A DNA stretch of 64,000 nucleotides. It comes from Poecilobothrus nobilitatus. Taxonomy: Eukaryota > Arthropoda > Insecta > Diptera > Dolichopodidae. The stretch lies in contig OX352773.1 in NCBI GenBank assembly GCA_947095535.1, positions 256,269,590 through 256,333,589 of the forward strand. The letters are read 5' to 3'. The notes below the pieces were generated by a model. It saw only the letters and a program-made list of their open reading frames with translations, was not told where the DNA came from and searched no databases. The position numbers and the translations under genes were made by a program. This document shows positions 1 through 11,900 of the stretch, piece by piece; positions within the stretch are counted from its first letter, which is position 1, and each line of letters starts with the position of its first letter.

Positions 1-1080
1 GTTGATATTGAATTCATATTAGCTGATATCAAAACTCAAAATGGTAAAGTCCTTATTGGTAGTGGGTACTTTCCTCATCCAACAATTGCCCAGTTATCTC
101 CTTTTCGACAAGTTCTGAATACTTTGTCCCCTCAAAATGAAAAGGTTATTCTAGGTGCAGATTTTAATTTTAACATTCTATCAATAACCTAACCTCAGTT
201 TTACCAGAATTATTAATATCATGTCACTCTCTTAAATACATACAATGATATTCCTACAAGGTATTATAGTGACAGTCTCTCTTTGCTAGATATTTTTCTG
301 ATTGTAACGGAAGAAACTTATAATGTTATCTGTAGTAGTCAGACGTCCCTTTTTTGGTGAGTCGAATCATGACATTATTTATTTGGGGTATAATTTGGAT
401 ATTGAACGACGCTCACCTACGACGCTCAAATTCATCTTAGTAGTCCTATTCATATGCTAAATGTTTGCATTGCCAAATTGAATAACGATCTGGATGCTAT
501 ATCTTATTGGAGTTATTTTAATAACCTTAAACTCAATCTTGCTAAATCTCAGGCTATTGTTATTTACAATCGCAAATCATCTACTAAAACTCTTTACCTA
601 AGCTAAAATTGAAAAATAAAATTATTCCCTATACTCAGATATGATAAAAATCTTGGTGTTATGTTTAGTAATAATTTTTGCTGGTCTGATCACATTGTAT
701 CCATCTCTAATAAAATTTATCCTATCATTAGGAAACTTTGGAACTTTTCCCCGTTCATTGATGTAGTTATTAAACGTAAACTAGTAAAAGCACTCGTCTT
801 ACCCTATTTTCTTTATTGTAATGTTGTCTACTGTGGTTTGAATGTAGGAGAGAGTGCTAAGCTTAATATTTTATTCAATGCTTGTACTAGATTTGTGACT
901 AACCGCTGTAGGTTTGATAGTGTTCGAGATGTGAACATTCTTGTAATTTTAATGAATACTTAAACTTTAGATATGTTTGTTTTCTTCCTAAATTAATTGT
1001 ATCTGGAAATCTGCATAGCCTAGTCAGTAAAATCTCTTGGGGAAGATCGAATAGAAATAGGTTGTTGATAATTGTTAAGA
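1..1080 (+). pseudogene. Non-LTR retrotransposon fragment (Jockey/CR1-like), endonuclease plus RT C-terminus
   Basis: Frame 1 from base 1 to about 189 reads as the C-terminal half of an apurinic-type endonuclease domain, with the family's catalytic GDFN-like motif as GADFNFN (about 157-177). It then meets a stop. Further coding traces follow in shifted frames to about 410. From about 450 the reading resumes as the C-terminal reverse-transcriptase/thumb region (LNNDLDAISYWSYFNNLKLN, then an LGV-type segment and the open stretch at 661-963). Another frame change near 945 leads into a tail ending around 1,080. The central RT palm with the YxDD site is missing between about 410 and 450, so this copy has an internal deletion besides stops and frameshifts. 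The 5' part lies outside the window. It is a dead genomic fossil. Assignment to the Jockey/CR1-like group is from motif recall. Confidence 0.75.
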
Positions 1081-1153
1081 ATCCTAATTCAGAATATAGC
1101 ATATATACATACATATTCTGGAAAAAACAGTAATTCTGGTTTTAAATCCAACT
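1081..1153 (+). repeat. Dispersed repeat unit with CTAATTCAGAAT core
   Basis: This segment has the order CTAATTCAGAAT, GCATATATACATACATATTC, GGAAAAAAC, then a TTTTAAATCCAACT end. The same word order recurs as tandem copies at 5,214-5,510 and in reverse orientation at about 35,850-35,960. It is a low-copy interspersed repeat of unknown class and shows no coding capacity. Confidence 0.5.
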
Positions 1154-1720
1154 GACACTTAACAAAAATATATTTAGCAAAATGGACACAGCAACATTTA
1201 ATAACTTTAACAACCAGATACTTGGTAACTTGGGCACTTGACAACTGATACGCTTAACTTAACAATTTTTATAAATGGACAATTCGCAGCTTTTAATAAT
1301 CAACAATTTAATTTTCATTTCTAAAATTTCATTATCTCTTCGATTGGCTGCATAAATCTGTGTCCAAATAATTATTATCGTAAATGTGAAGTTTATCTTT
1401 GGAAAAAAATTTACTTTAAAATAAAATTGTGAAAAAACTAAAAAACAAATCATGGAAATAATTGTTATCATTTTTCTTTTCTTTAATATTTGGAGATTTG
1501 GAAACTTTTATTTATGTAGGCCCTCAGCGCTAAGCAGATATTAAGTGTCCATTTTTCCAAATGGTTTTTTAATAAATGGCCATTTTATTAAGAGTATGTT
1601 TTGCTAAATGTATTTTTGTTAAGTGTTTGTTTTGCTAAATGTTTTTTTTTTTTGCAAAATGTCTACTGATTAAATGTTCAGTTGTTAAATTAAAGTTCCA
1701 AAGTACCGTATCCGTTTATA
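1145..1720. mobile_element. MITE-like element, family shared with 36.4 kb copy
   Basis: The segment is built from inverted strings of the types ACATTTAGCAAAA, CACTTAACAAAAATA and GTTAAATTAAAGTTCCAAAG. Its right end, read in reverse, matches the left end of the element at 36,447-37,021, including AACTGAACATTTAATCAGT. Both copies share the core TTTATTTATGTAG followed by CTCAGCGCTAAG (about 1,508-1,540 here). No transposase remains. The exact left boundary is uncertain because the AACA/TTTAGC strings continue upstream of 1,217. Confidence 0.55.
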
Positions 1721-3532
1721 ATATTATTATATTCAAAATAATACGACAATTTTGCCTTCTACAATTGCCTATTCGTTTTTTTCTCTTAAAAGTTCCTTAT
1801 CCGATTTAGATTTATTATTATTATTTTTTTACTTTCACCAATTCTATATAACAGTACAAAATTTTACGGAAAATTAATAATTTAGTATTTTTTGAAAAAA
1901 TGGCAATAAAAATATGCATACAACATTTTTTTTTGGGATAACCTCTAGTATGTTAATTTATTAGGTAATATTTATGTAGTTGATTTAATTTATTATATTC
2001 TTTTAACTTACAGACCATTTTATTGATTTTTAATATAAAGGTTTGTGAGTTTTGAGAAATAATTTAGAAGTTGTCTAGGTAAAGTTCATTTTATACCTAA
2101 CCAGAAGTCCAATAAACTGAACTAGTGAAAATAATTTCATTTTTATTTTTTAATAATTTAGATATGATCTAATCGAGGTATGATTATCAAATGCTTCAAC
2201 TGAAATACCGATGGCTTATACACTTTGACGTTAGTAAGATCCCATTAAAAGATCTCATTAAAAGTGGCAGTCTATCAAAGCTAATATAAACATTAATTAA
2301 AATGGAAAATAAGGGTCGAAAATCGCCAGCGGATGAGAACCTTATGAAATTTGGTTAATTTAACTTTTGAAAGTGAATGAAAGAAAGAGTATTTATAGAA
2401 ATGTGCCAGGATATAAAATTACACATTTGAATTGTTTTGGTTTATTTGTTACTTAGAATATGCATTCTATCACTTTTCAGAAACAAGAACTATACTGCTA
2501 TTCAAGTCATATTTTAGATTTTACAAAGAGTATCTACAACCTGGCACTACTTTTCGCGAAATCTATTCCTTTTAAACAATTATATAACTTTGTTTGTTTT
2601 TTGATCATATAATTATTATAACAAGATTTTCTCAACAATTCATAGTGCAATAAAAAAATCATATTGAAATTGATTTCCAGTGATTCGGAGTAGTATAGGT
2701 TTTTCATATGTACTGTCATTTTACCTTTAATTTATGTTTTAATTTATTTTTTGTTAATTTTTTTTAATAAATAAAAACACTTTAAACTCCCAAATTAAAA
2801 ACATTTTTAATATTATTTTTTTTTTAAATTATTTTCTATTTTTTTATTTTTTAATATGTATACCTGTTGTCAAAATAAAGATTTTAATAAATTATTTTAT
2901 TTAAGAAATAAATTTGAATTAATAAATTAATTTTATTAATATATTCAAATTAATAAATTTGAATATAATTTTAATTTTTTGTCACTGAACACAAAATTCC
3001 GTTATTTTTTTATTCTGCACACTTGTACTTAAATTTACATATCTGATTAATTTAAAAAATTAAATATTGGTTTTTTGCTTTATTCTTTTAACTATACTCG
3101 CGACAATCGACTACTTAATAAATGTATTTCTAAAAACTAAAAAAAAAAATTTCTTAAAATATTCCATAAGTAAGAATTTGCGGTTTTAATAAATGCTGTT
3201 AAAATTTAGGGAGGATAACTTTATCTAAGGGAATAAAAATATCGATAGAAAAAATCTTGAATTTAGAATTTAGGCGAAAAAATTATGAATGTATAAAAAA
3301 ATAAAATAAAAATCCTTAATTTATATTAGGAATAATATCAACATTTGAGATTTTTTACTTCATAAATAAATTTTTTTTTTTTTCAAAATCATAATTAAAT
3401 TAGAGTTAGCAAATTTGACAGGTATAGTCAGGTACTTGAGGTAACCAAATTTGAAAATAGGCCTTTTTTAAAAATTTAAGGAGCTGCAGCTTCATAATGA
3501 GTGGGACATAAAAAAATTTTTTTTTACAACAA
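1721..3532. other. Intergenic AT-rich stretch
   Basis: No open frame resembles a protein and there are no clear terminal repeats. From 2,740 to 2,980 the sequence is almost pure A/T with repeated AATAAATT strings. At 3,450-3,515 a short segment (AAAATAGGCCTTTTTT then GGAGCTGCAGCTT) resembles 13,675-13,745 and probably belongs to the mini-me-like repeat complex beginning at 3,533. Confidence 0.5.
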
Positions 3533-5125
3533 TAATTTTTATACCCGTACGATAGGATCGGGTATAATAAAATTACTCCTCCGTTTGTAACACCTCGAAA
3601 TAAGCGAGCTAGATATACCTTCAAAGGTGTGGATCGGATCAGAAAAAAATTCTAAGACTTTTGAGCCATGTCCGTCCGTCCGTCCGTCCGTCAGCACGCT
3701 AACTCAAAAACTACACAAAATATTTTGGGAAATTTACACAAAATATTTTGGGAGTAATTTGTAGGTTCCCTATTTTTTTTGGTTGAGTTTTGACCAAGCC
3801 TTAGGGTAGCTCTCGAACACCTAACTTTTAGATCCCGACATTTTTTTTGAAATAGAGCTATGAAATTTTAACTGCTGATAGATCTCACAAAAATATTAAT
3901 TTTATTTTTAATAACTTTTTTTCGTAGCCCCACCCGTTACGGAGCTACAGCTCCCCAAAGGTTCAAAAAAGCTCTATATTTAAATTGTTATAGCACAAGT
4001 TGTATAAGGTATATCTTCATTTTGAAAACGCCAAACGATTACTACTTTTATTAGCTTTAAAAGTATATATACAATAAATATATATTTGTGGCATACGGTG
4101 TCTTAATTTACCGTTATGCGAAACTCAAATTTTGCAAAATCCTTTAACCCTTCTATCTTATAAACGGTTTAAGTTGGAAACTTGAAATTTTGACAGAAGT
4201 TAGATCTTTGAAAATAAGTATGAGTCATTTCAGAAATTTTTTTTGTATCACCCCCCGTTTAGGAGCTGTAAGGAGTCAAAAACTGAAAATTTCCTATTTT
4301 TAAACACGTGTAACTTGAACACCTGTTAGAATTTTTTTGAAGTAATACACAAAAATTAAAGTTTCAACATCATACTCTTATTTCTGTTAACAACTTTTTT
4401 TAATAATATAGGGTTACTTTATAATTGACGAAAGTGTTACTTGATTTTTTCAAATTTTCTAACAAATTTCTTTAACTAATTTTTTTCATTTTGTTTTACT
4501 CGATAATTTGAAATTGTTGAGGATATAATGCGTAGTACAAAAAAATGTAAATAAATAAACAACATAACGGTTGCTTGAAGCATTTTTATTATTTATATGA
4601 TATTGATATACATACATACTTATATAATATCATGTTTATTTACATATCGTATATGTCACTAGTGAATGAATGATAAGAGTATAGATGTATATTATATAGT
4701 GCCGTATTTACATACATATATATGTATTTTATTGTACTTATAAGAAATTATTCTGTCAATGGAATATTTAAATATAATATAATATAATATTTAAAATTAT
4801 ATTTACTATTTTGTACTAAGTAAATTTAATATACATTTACTGCTTAGTATTAAATGGTACTATAGAATATTTGAAAAAGTTTTGGATTGATAATCGTTAT
4901 GTGAAAGGTTAGAATCTGCTTTCGAAGAATGTACATATAAACATATAGTTTGAATATATGTACAACCCATAGTTCTAGAAATTATAAAATTCACTCAAAT
5001 TATTTTAAAATACTAAAATATTAAAAAAATAATATTGTAAGCAGAGTGACAGGCTGTTAACATACTAAGGGTTCGTACGGGTATCTAAGAGTTGACAAAG
5101 GCAACTGTATTCTTCCTCGTTTTTT
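3533..5125 (-). mobile_element. Full-length mini-me-like non-autonomous element, copy A
   Basis: This roughly 1.59 kb non-coding element is the reverse complement of 42,279-43,876, with very high similarity along its whole length. Read on the minus strand it begins AAAAAACGAGGAAGAATACA and continues with a TTG...CAA subterminal hairpin whose left arm is altered here (GTTGCC), then GATACCCGTACGAACC. Near its 3' end it has a (GGAC)n block, seen on the plus strand as GCCATGTCCGTCCGTCCGTC (3,666-3,685). It ends with a fold-back ATACCCG...CGGGTAT, at about 3,541-3,565 on the plus strand. There is no open frame of note. The (GTCY)n core fits what I recall of dipteran mini-me/DINE-like elements. The name is inference; the structure is seen directly. 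Confidence 0.85.
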
Positions 5126-5213
5126 ATGAAACCTGTCCATTGTTAAAATATATAAATATGTATTTATTTATTTTGTAAATATATAAATATTCTGTGAAAG
5201 GCGAATAACCCCA

Positions 5214-5510
5214 ATTTTGAATCCAACTCTAAAACCCATTCTAATTCAGAATCTGGCACATACATGTATATAAATATTTTGGAAAAAGCGTATAACTCTG
5301 ATTTTGAATCCAACTCTAAAATCTCTCCTAATTCAGTATGTCAAATCAATTCTAGAGTATATCAACACATACGGGTATAAAATTTAGACATTTTTATGAA
5401 AACAAAAAAATTAAGAATGGAAACCCCCATTAATAAAAATATTGAAACTGTAATTTTGAATACAACTCTAAAATCAATACTAAAATATGTCAACACATAC
5501 ATGATTTTCT
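5214..5510 (+). repeat. Short tandem of the CTAATTCAGAAT repeat
   Basis: The phrase ATTTTGAATCCAACTCTAAA starts at 5,214 and again at 5,301, a spacing of 87 bp. A third, more diverged copy starts near 5,453. Between copies lie CTAATTCAGAATCTGGCACA and TTTTGGAAAAAGCG, the same parts seen at 1,081-1,153. It has no coding capacity and sits just beyond the 5' end of copy A. Confidence 0.6.
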
Positions 5511-5514
5511 TATA

Positions 5515-5925
5515 AAAATAAGTACCTATAACTTTTAAACGGCTTGTTTTAAAAAGATGAAAAATAAAAAGTATTTGGTAGATTAAATAACATGCTTTTA
5601 TTTTTGAATACATATATGTTCAGCAAATACAAAGTTGTGAATTACAAAGGGTTGAATTGATTTAAAAAAAAATAAATTATTTCAACCTCAATTTTCTTTC
5701 GAAACACCCTGTATTTTAAATCTTTTTATAGCATATTTAGAAAGAGTTTTTCAAGCTCTTTAGTTAAAATATTTACAATTTTTTTTCTATCTTTTTTCGT
5801 TTTTGAAATATATCAAAAGCGGGATTTGTCGGGATTTTTCTGAATGTTCGAAATTCGAGATTTTGAATTTCGGAATTTTGATTTTGAACGTCACCCGATA
5901 TATATATGTAGATTTCGGAATTATA
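5515..5925. other. Intergenic stretch without recognised feature
   Basis: AT-rich sequence between two repeat blocks. An open frame starting at 5,803 and its antisense shadow are not credible proteins. They run into the degenerate repeat that starts near 5,930. Confidence 0.4.
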
Positions 5926-6330
5926 GGACAGTTACACGAATATGTTGCACCAGCAGCACAACCAAATATTACAGAAGTTATTGTCATAAAACTTGATCAT
6001 ATTTTGTAGGATTTCAGACGCCTAGCTTAATTAAATTCCAAAATGTGCAAGAAGCCTGAATCTGCTGAGCTAGAGCAACCAAGCTTCATAAAAGTTATTG
6101 CCATTAAACTTGATAATTTTTTAGAAAAGTTCAGATTCTAGCTTTATTGAGTATAAGAAGTTATGCAAATATAAATTATGCTATGAAAAAAGGAGTTATA
6201 TGGCAGCCCCCTGAACCTGCTGCTCTAGACCAACTAAAGTTTTACAAAAGTTTTTGCCATGTGTTATGTGAAAAGTTTTTGCCAACTCTACATCTTTTCA
6301 CAAAATTCCAGAACTTCAATAGACACTAAG
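5926..6330 (+). repeat. Degenerate tandem repeat, about 110-155 bp units
   Basis: Three diverged copies of a block reading roughly GCTGCTCTAGAACAACCAAA, TTTTACAAAAGTTATTGCCAT, AAACTTGATAATCTTTT, then CAGATTCCTAGCTTTA start near 5,952, 6,063 and 6,218. The same block recurs inside the element at 7,128-7,805 (units about 116 bp apart), at 8,740-8,900 in the other orientation, and once near 38,000. It therefore looks like the internal repeat of an old mini-me-like subfamily. Small open frames here are repeat translations, not genes. Confidence 0.55.
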
Positions 6331-6339
6331 ATATTATTG

Positions 6340-6400
6340 TCTGTTATTGTGTGTGTGTGTGTACGTATCCGTGTGTGTGTATATAGGTAGGACACCTCCC
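6340..6400. repeat. (GT)n microsatellite
   Basis: An imperfect GT run (TGTGTGTGTGTGTGTACG, then CCGTGTGTGTGTATATAG) closes the degenerate repeat block. The next 700 bases up to 7,127 are AT-rich and show no gene. Confidence 0.7.
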
Positions 6401-7127
6401 ACTTTTACGAATATTTTTTTTTAGAATTTTAAATAAATTTATTTACTTACACGTTTTATTACTTTTTACTTCTGAAATGAAAAAAAAAATCATGTACATA
6501 CATACATATGAAGGTGTGGATGGATGTATGAATGTACATATTTTTACGATTAATTTATTACCTATTATTGTTATTGAACGGAAAAAAAAATGCTAAATTA
6601 TTGGAAGTTATTTTGCTTTGATTTAAATTATTGTTTAAAAAATCTATGAAATTTCGTATTATGCTTTTCGTGTAATAGTGGTCGGTTCTGTGATGGAAAC
6701 AGCTGATTTTTTTTTTTTAAAGATGTGATTCATGTAGGGAAAAAAATGAATCTTGAATTAAAATAATTAGTTTTTAATATAAGGTATTTATGTATCTAAC
6801 TATGACAAATACAAAACTAAAAAAAAACTTTATTTCAAGATTTTGATTTTCAAAATTTTATTTTTCATGATTTTACCTCAAAAATATTTTTGTGTATAAG
6901 AGTTTTTAAATTTCTAGATTTTATATCGTTCATAATTTTTTAGCGTTTTTTTAAGATTTTATCAATCGATATTTTTTTTCGAAATAGAAGCCATAAACAC
7001 TCAAATTTATTAATTATTTTCTGATCCGATTCATTCGTATCTACAGTTTAAAATCAATTTTAAAAGTAACGTACGATAATTTTTATATAATTACTAATTG
7101 CATAATATAATAAATTTTATATTTAAA

Positions 7128-7805
7128 ACGAGGAAAAGTGTAGAGGACACTGTGTTAACTCTAGGATACTCGTATAAACATATTTGTATATGTTTCGATA
7201 AAACTTAATCTTATTGAGTACCGAGATATATTAATGTAAGTTTTGGAGTAGTATGATAGCTACTCGAACTTGGTGCACCAAACCAACCACATATTACAGA
7301 ATTTATTGCCATAAAACTTGATTATCTTTTACAAGATTTTGTATGTTTAGCTTAAATATATTCCAAGATATGCAAACTATCTGCACTAGCTGTTCTATAG
7401 CACAACCAAATTTTACAGAAGTTATTAGTATGCAACTTGACATCTTTTCACAAAATGTCAGATACATATCTTCAATATACACTGGGTTGTTTCTATGTAA
7501 AGAAAGAAAGTTATATGCCAACTATTCTAACCCATCGGTCGAACTTTCTGGATTTAAATATCGAAACTAAAAATTTTACAAAAGTGAGGTATAGTAACAA
7601 TTTTAGAATCTTAGCTTCTTATTTTTTAAGTTACAGTGCGAACAGGAAACGAACGGACGTACATAAGGTTAATCGATTAATTTTTTCGATTCTGATATGA
7701 TTCATAAACTTATGTCTATATCTACCTCGGCGCCTTTAAGCTGTCGTAAACGTAATGGCAAGTTTATTATACCCTTGAACTATGTTCATACCAGTATAAA
7801 GGTAT
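7128..7805 (+). mobile_element. Diverged mini-me-like element
   Basis: The left end AAACGAGGAAAAGTGTAG, then GTTAACTCTAGGATACTCGT, aligns with the 5' end of copies A and B (AACGAGGAAGAATACAG, CAACTCTTAGATACCCGT). The interior contains two copies of the TTACAGAAGTTATT block 116 bp apart. The 3' part has GAACGGACGTACAT where relatives carry (GGAC)n, followed by a GATTCTGATATGATTCATAAA...CTATATCTACCTCG segment. It ends in TATACCC...GGTAT near 7,770-7,803. Frames at 7,343-7,700 are chance translations. It is old and decayed. Confidence 0.6.
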
Positions 7806-8449
7806 ATCAATTTATAATATTTTAAAATAAAACTTTAATTGTAAGGTGATTAACTGATTACATTTGTAATTTGCATAATTTATATATTTTTTCAAGCTGT
7901 ATTAAAACTCTAATAAAAAGAAAATATTTAAAACAAGAAAATTGTTAATTTACATCAGTTTTTCTTATAATTTTTAAATAAGGCAAGCTTTACAAAATCA
8001 AGAAGCATTATTTAAGCCGACATTTTACAACTGAACAACCAACAATTTAGAAAAATTTGTAAAGCCGATATTTAAATTTGAGATATGTAAAAATTTCAAA
8101 TAAGAATTGAAGATATTGAAAGATTTTGATCCCTTCACAATAAGCTTGAATTAAATATTTCTTACTTAAAGCGCTTATGAACTGCCTGAAAGTGCTACAA
8201 TCTAGATTTAAATTAAGATCGTTTACATAATTTTATAGTTTACGTTTTGTTTTCACTATCAACATCTTAGATTGTAAAATTTTAAAAAGAATTACAAAAA
8301 TTTAAAAATATTATTTTTAAGTTAAATAATTAACGAAAAAAAATTTTGCATTATTATATGGGTGCTGCTTACGTAACATAAAGCTCCAATCATATTAATA
8401 TAGCGGTATGAATACAGCTAAATTTGTTATTACGTTTAGTTATCGTGTA

Positions 8450-8985
8450 GAGGAGGGATGAATATAAAAAAAAAATATATATATGTTTTCTTTCTCAGGA
8501 CTGAATTTTGAAATAATTTAGCTATGTGCATTTGTCTGCCTATCTGTCCGTCCGTCCCCACGATAACACAAAAAAAAATTGAACTACAATTATCAAGTTT
8601 TTATCATTTCATTTTTATATAAATACCACCTTTGTTATTAAAATGGAAATAGCTCGACTGGCGGATTCAAGTAACTGCTACACAACCTATTTTTTTATAT
8701 GAGCATCATCCAATGTCTAAGCTAGATATCTGAAATTTTATCAAAAGTAATTAAGTTTTATGTCAACGACCTCTGCAAAATTTTGTTAGATTTGAGCAGC
8801 AGGTTCAGGTAGCTCTCCTAGAACTAATTTCTTTTATGAGCATAACGCAGTGTCTATAGAAGCTGAATATTTAAAATTTTGTGAAAAGATAATTTAATTT
8901 TATGGAAACAGCATAATATATATTATGTTTGTGCTGGTATCCTAGAATTAACAAAATCCTATTACACACCCTTCCTTGTTTTTAT
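8450..8985 (-). mobile_element. Diverged mini-me-like element, reverse orientation
   Basis: Read on the minus strand, the end at about 8,985 is AAAAACAAGGAAGGGTGTG, then GTTAATTCTAGGATACCAGC. This matches the 5' end of the element at 7,128. The other side holds a (TA)n tract (8,475-8,490) and CTGTCCGTCCGTCCCC (8,539-8,555). Paired (TA)n and (GTCY)n blocks are what I recall as the hallmark of mini-me elements. The interior holds the AAATTTTATCAAAAGTAATT block shared with 5,926-6,330. It has no coding capacity. Confidence 0.6.
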
Positions 8986-11900
8986 TAAATTCAGCAAATC
9001 TAAGATTTTCTTGTTCATTCGTTTTTTTTGCTTAGATTTCCTTAATTAAATATTACTTATAATGTTGTTCTATATTAAAATATATGCAAACAGAATATAA
9101 AAATAGTTATCGCTATATTTTTGTGTTTGTATTATACTTTCGCATTTATTTCCTAGAGATTACCATTATACTAGATATCCTTGGACTTAATCTAATGGAT
9201 TAAATATAAGAGATACATTTTATACAACAATATAATTTTGAAATATTATGTATATCGTTAAGTTGGTTATAGGTTTCAAAATTACTATAAAATACAAAGA
9301 ATTGTTGTATCATTCAGATCTGAAATAGGGTGTCACTATCAGAATTTATTTTATATACATTAATAAGTAAATAAATGCATATTCTGTGCCATAAGATACT
9401 ATAATATTACAATGAATACAAGATTTTTTTTTCAGATTTATTTTGTGATGGAATTTTTATAACGAATAGATAGACTATGTACATATATATTTATATATAT
9501 GTATACGAATATTATATTATTGTAATGCTTTTATACAATTTTAGTTGATCCTATCTGATGAATTATATGCAATAAATCTAAACAGAAAATTGATTTGACG
9601 CAATATTTTTTAAAAAAGTTTTTTTTTTTTGTATCCAATATAATAAAAAATTAAAAAATAAAAATCAATGTTCTATTTAAAACTTATTCCGTAACCGTTA
9701 TGTAAAAATAAAACTGAAGTTATGTTATAATATTCCTTTTAAATTTTTTATGAGACCAACTCCTATTAATCGTTTATGAGTCCATATGTCCGAACGAAAT
9801 GTCAAATTATCAAAAATTGTGGCTTTAGTTTCATTTAGCTCCCGCATCCAATCAAACTTTGCACAAGCATGCCCGATACGAATAAACATGTTTTGCTGCG
9901 GCCCAGTTTGACGATGGTATCATTAAGGAGGTCAAATACCCCTTCAAAGTTTAATTTTACATTTGTATTTTTTTATCATATTTTCTGAACTATAAGATAT
10001 ATTGAGCACATTTTATCCCTATCTAAGAGCTCACAACATTTACTTTAATAATATGCGACTTTTTAAGAAATTTCAAACCCTCACTAAACAAATTATTGGA
10101 ACCTTGATTTTGTTACCAATTCTAAAATTCTTCCGAATTATTTATTTTTTTCATATATTATACAACAAAACGACAAGGATGTTTTAAAATGTCCTTTTCG
10201 TGCTGAAACGTTGGATAAATATTTTTGAAAAGATGAAGTCACCAAGTACCGTTTACATTTAGTGGTTTCGTTTTTTGGGGATGACCATAAGCTGCAAAAT
10301 TTCCAATATTTTTATATATTATTAATTCAAATAAGTAAAATTTCTTTGTTAAATGCATTTTAATGGTTTTATATGAAATTTTTATATTTTAGGGTGTCCA
10401 TTTCAGCAAATTTCTCCTATAACTTGAGAACCACTTTAGCTAGAACAATGACACATTTTAGAAAGGACAAGAAAATTAAATTTTCTTAGAGAATAAAAAT
10501 AACTAAAAATTGAATTTTTTTGGTTTTTTCTATTTTGATAGAATGTAAAGGTATGTACCAAAAGATGCATATCTTTATTTAGAAAGTAAATGTTATGAGC
10601 TAAAAAAAAGTTTAGCTAATATTTGTTAATTAGGTCCACTTTCTTATATCTTATTACTCACATATTTTTTGTCTTCTAAACATAAATATGCTGTTTGGCT
10701 AATTACTTCCTATATATAAAACTGTCAAGACATGCGACTTTTACTTCAATACATATCATCTTCATATAACATCGTCGTAATTTTTAGATTTGGATATATT
10801 TACATAACATTGAAGATATGCTGAAGGACAACGTTAACTAAGTTTTAAAGACTCTTGCTTTGCAGATGATGTTGTTTGTTTCGTTTATTATAATCTTTAA
10901 AGTGATATGTTAAGGTTATAAAATAAGTTTAAATGAAAGAATGCTTGAAGATTTTTGTTTAGCTGAGACCTATTATACAAAGTATCCACACGGGAAGAAG
11001 AATTATAATTGATATTCTTTCCACTGTGATTTAAGCAAACCTATATAGTTACTAAAGTACGTGTTTTGTTCTTTTGATTTTGTAAATAAGTTTCTAAAAT
11101 TTTGCTTTAGTTATAACTATAAGAATATTTTGTTAAAAGTAAAATTATTTATTATTTCTTATTTATAATAATTTTTTGTTATTTATTTTATTTAATAATG
11201 TATAATAATGTATAAAAGAAAAATCTTTATAAAAACTAAAAAAAAAAAATTAAAAAAAGTTTATTGTTTTCTCTGTTAAACAGAAGAATCGTTAACAGCA
11301 CCAACTATAGTACATAGAAAATAATCCATGATTGGATGTTTCATTATTTAAATCTAATCTTAGAATTTAGTAATAAAGACAATTTTTTATTGTATTTACT
11401 CCCTCTTTATTTCACTTCTTTTCCTTTTATTCACTTCTTTCTCATCTATTGGCACGCAATTTCCATTTATATCATTTCTTTACAAGGATTATGGAGCTCA
11501 TCCTGATTACTATACGAAAGAAAATCAAAGAGAAAATGAGATAGAAATTTTAAGAAGAACAAATTTAAAATTGGTCAACATATTGGTCAACAAATAAAAA
11601 TTATTCAATGTCACCAAATATTATCAACGTCTTCAAAGCTTTAAACGTTCAACTACATTTTTGAACACTTAAACTTCAAATGCAATATTTGGAGTTTAAT
11701 TTATTTAAATGTTCGATATTTAATTGATTGGTTAAGATCTTTACAACTTTTAAAATTTTATTGCATTTTTTAAGGTCGTTGAGGATCAAAAGGATCTTTG
11801 AAACGTTTCAAGTTCTATTATATTTCTTTACTAAATCCTCCTAATGTTACTTTAAAATTTAAATGCATTTTTATGAATTTTAGTTGCAATTTTAAAGAAC

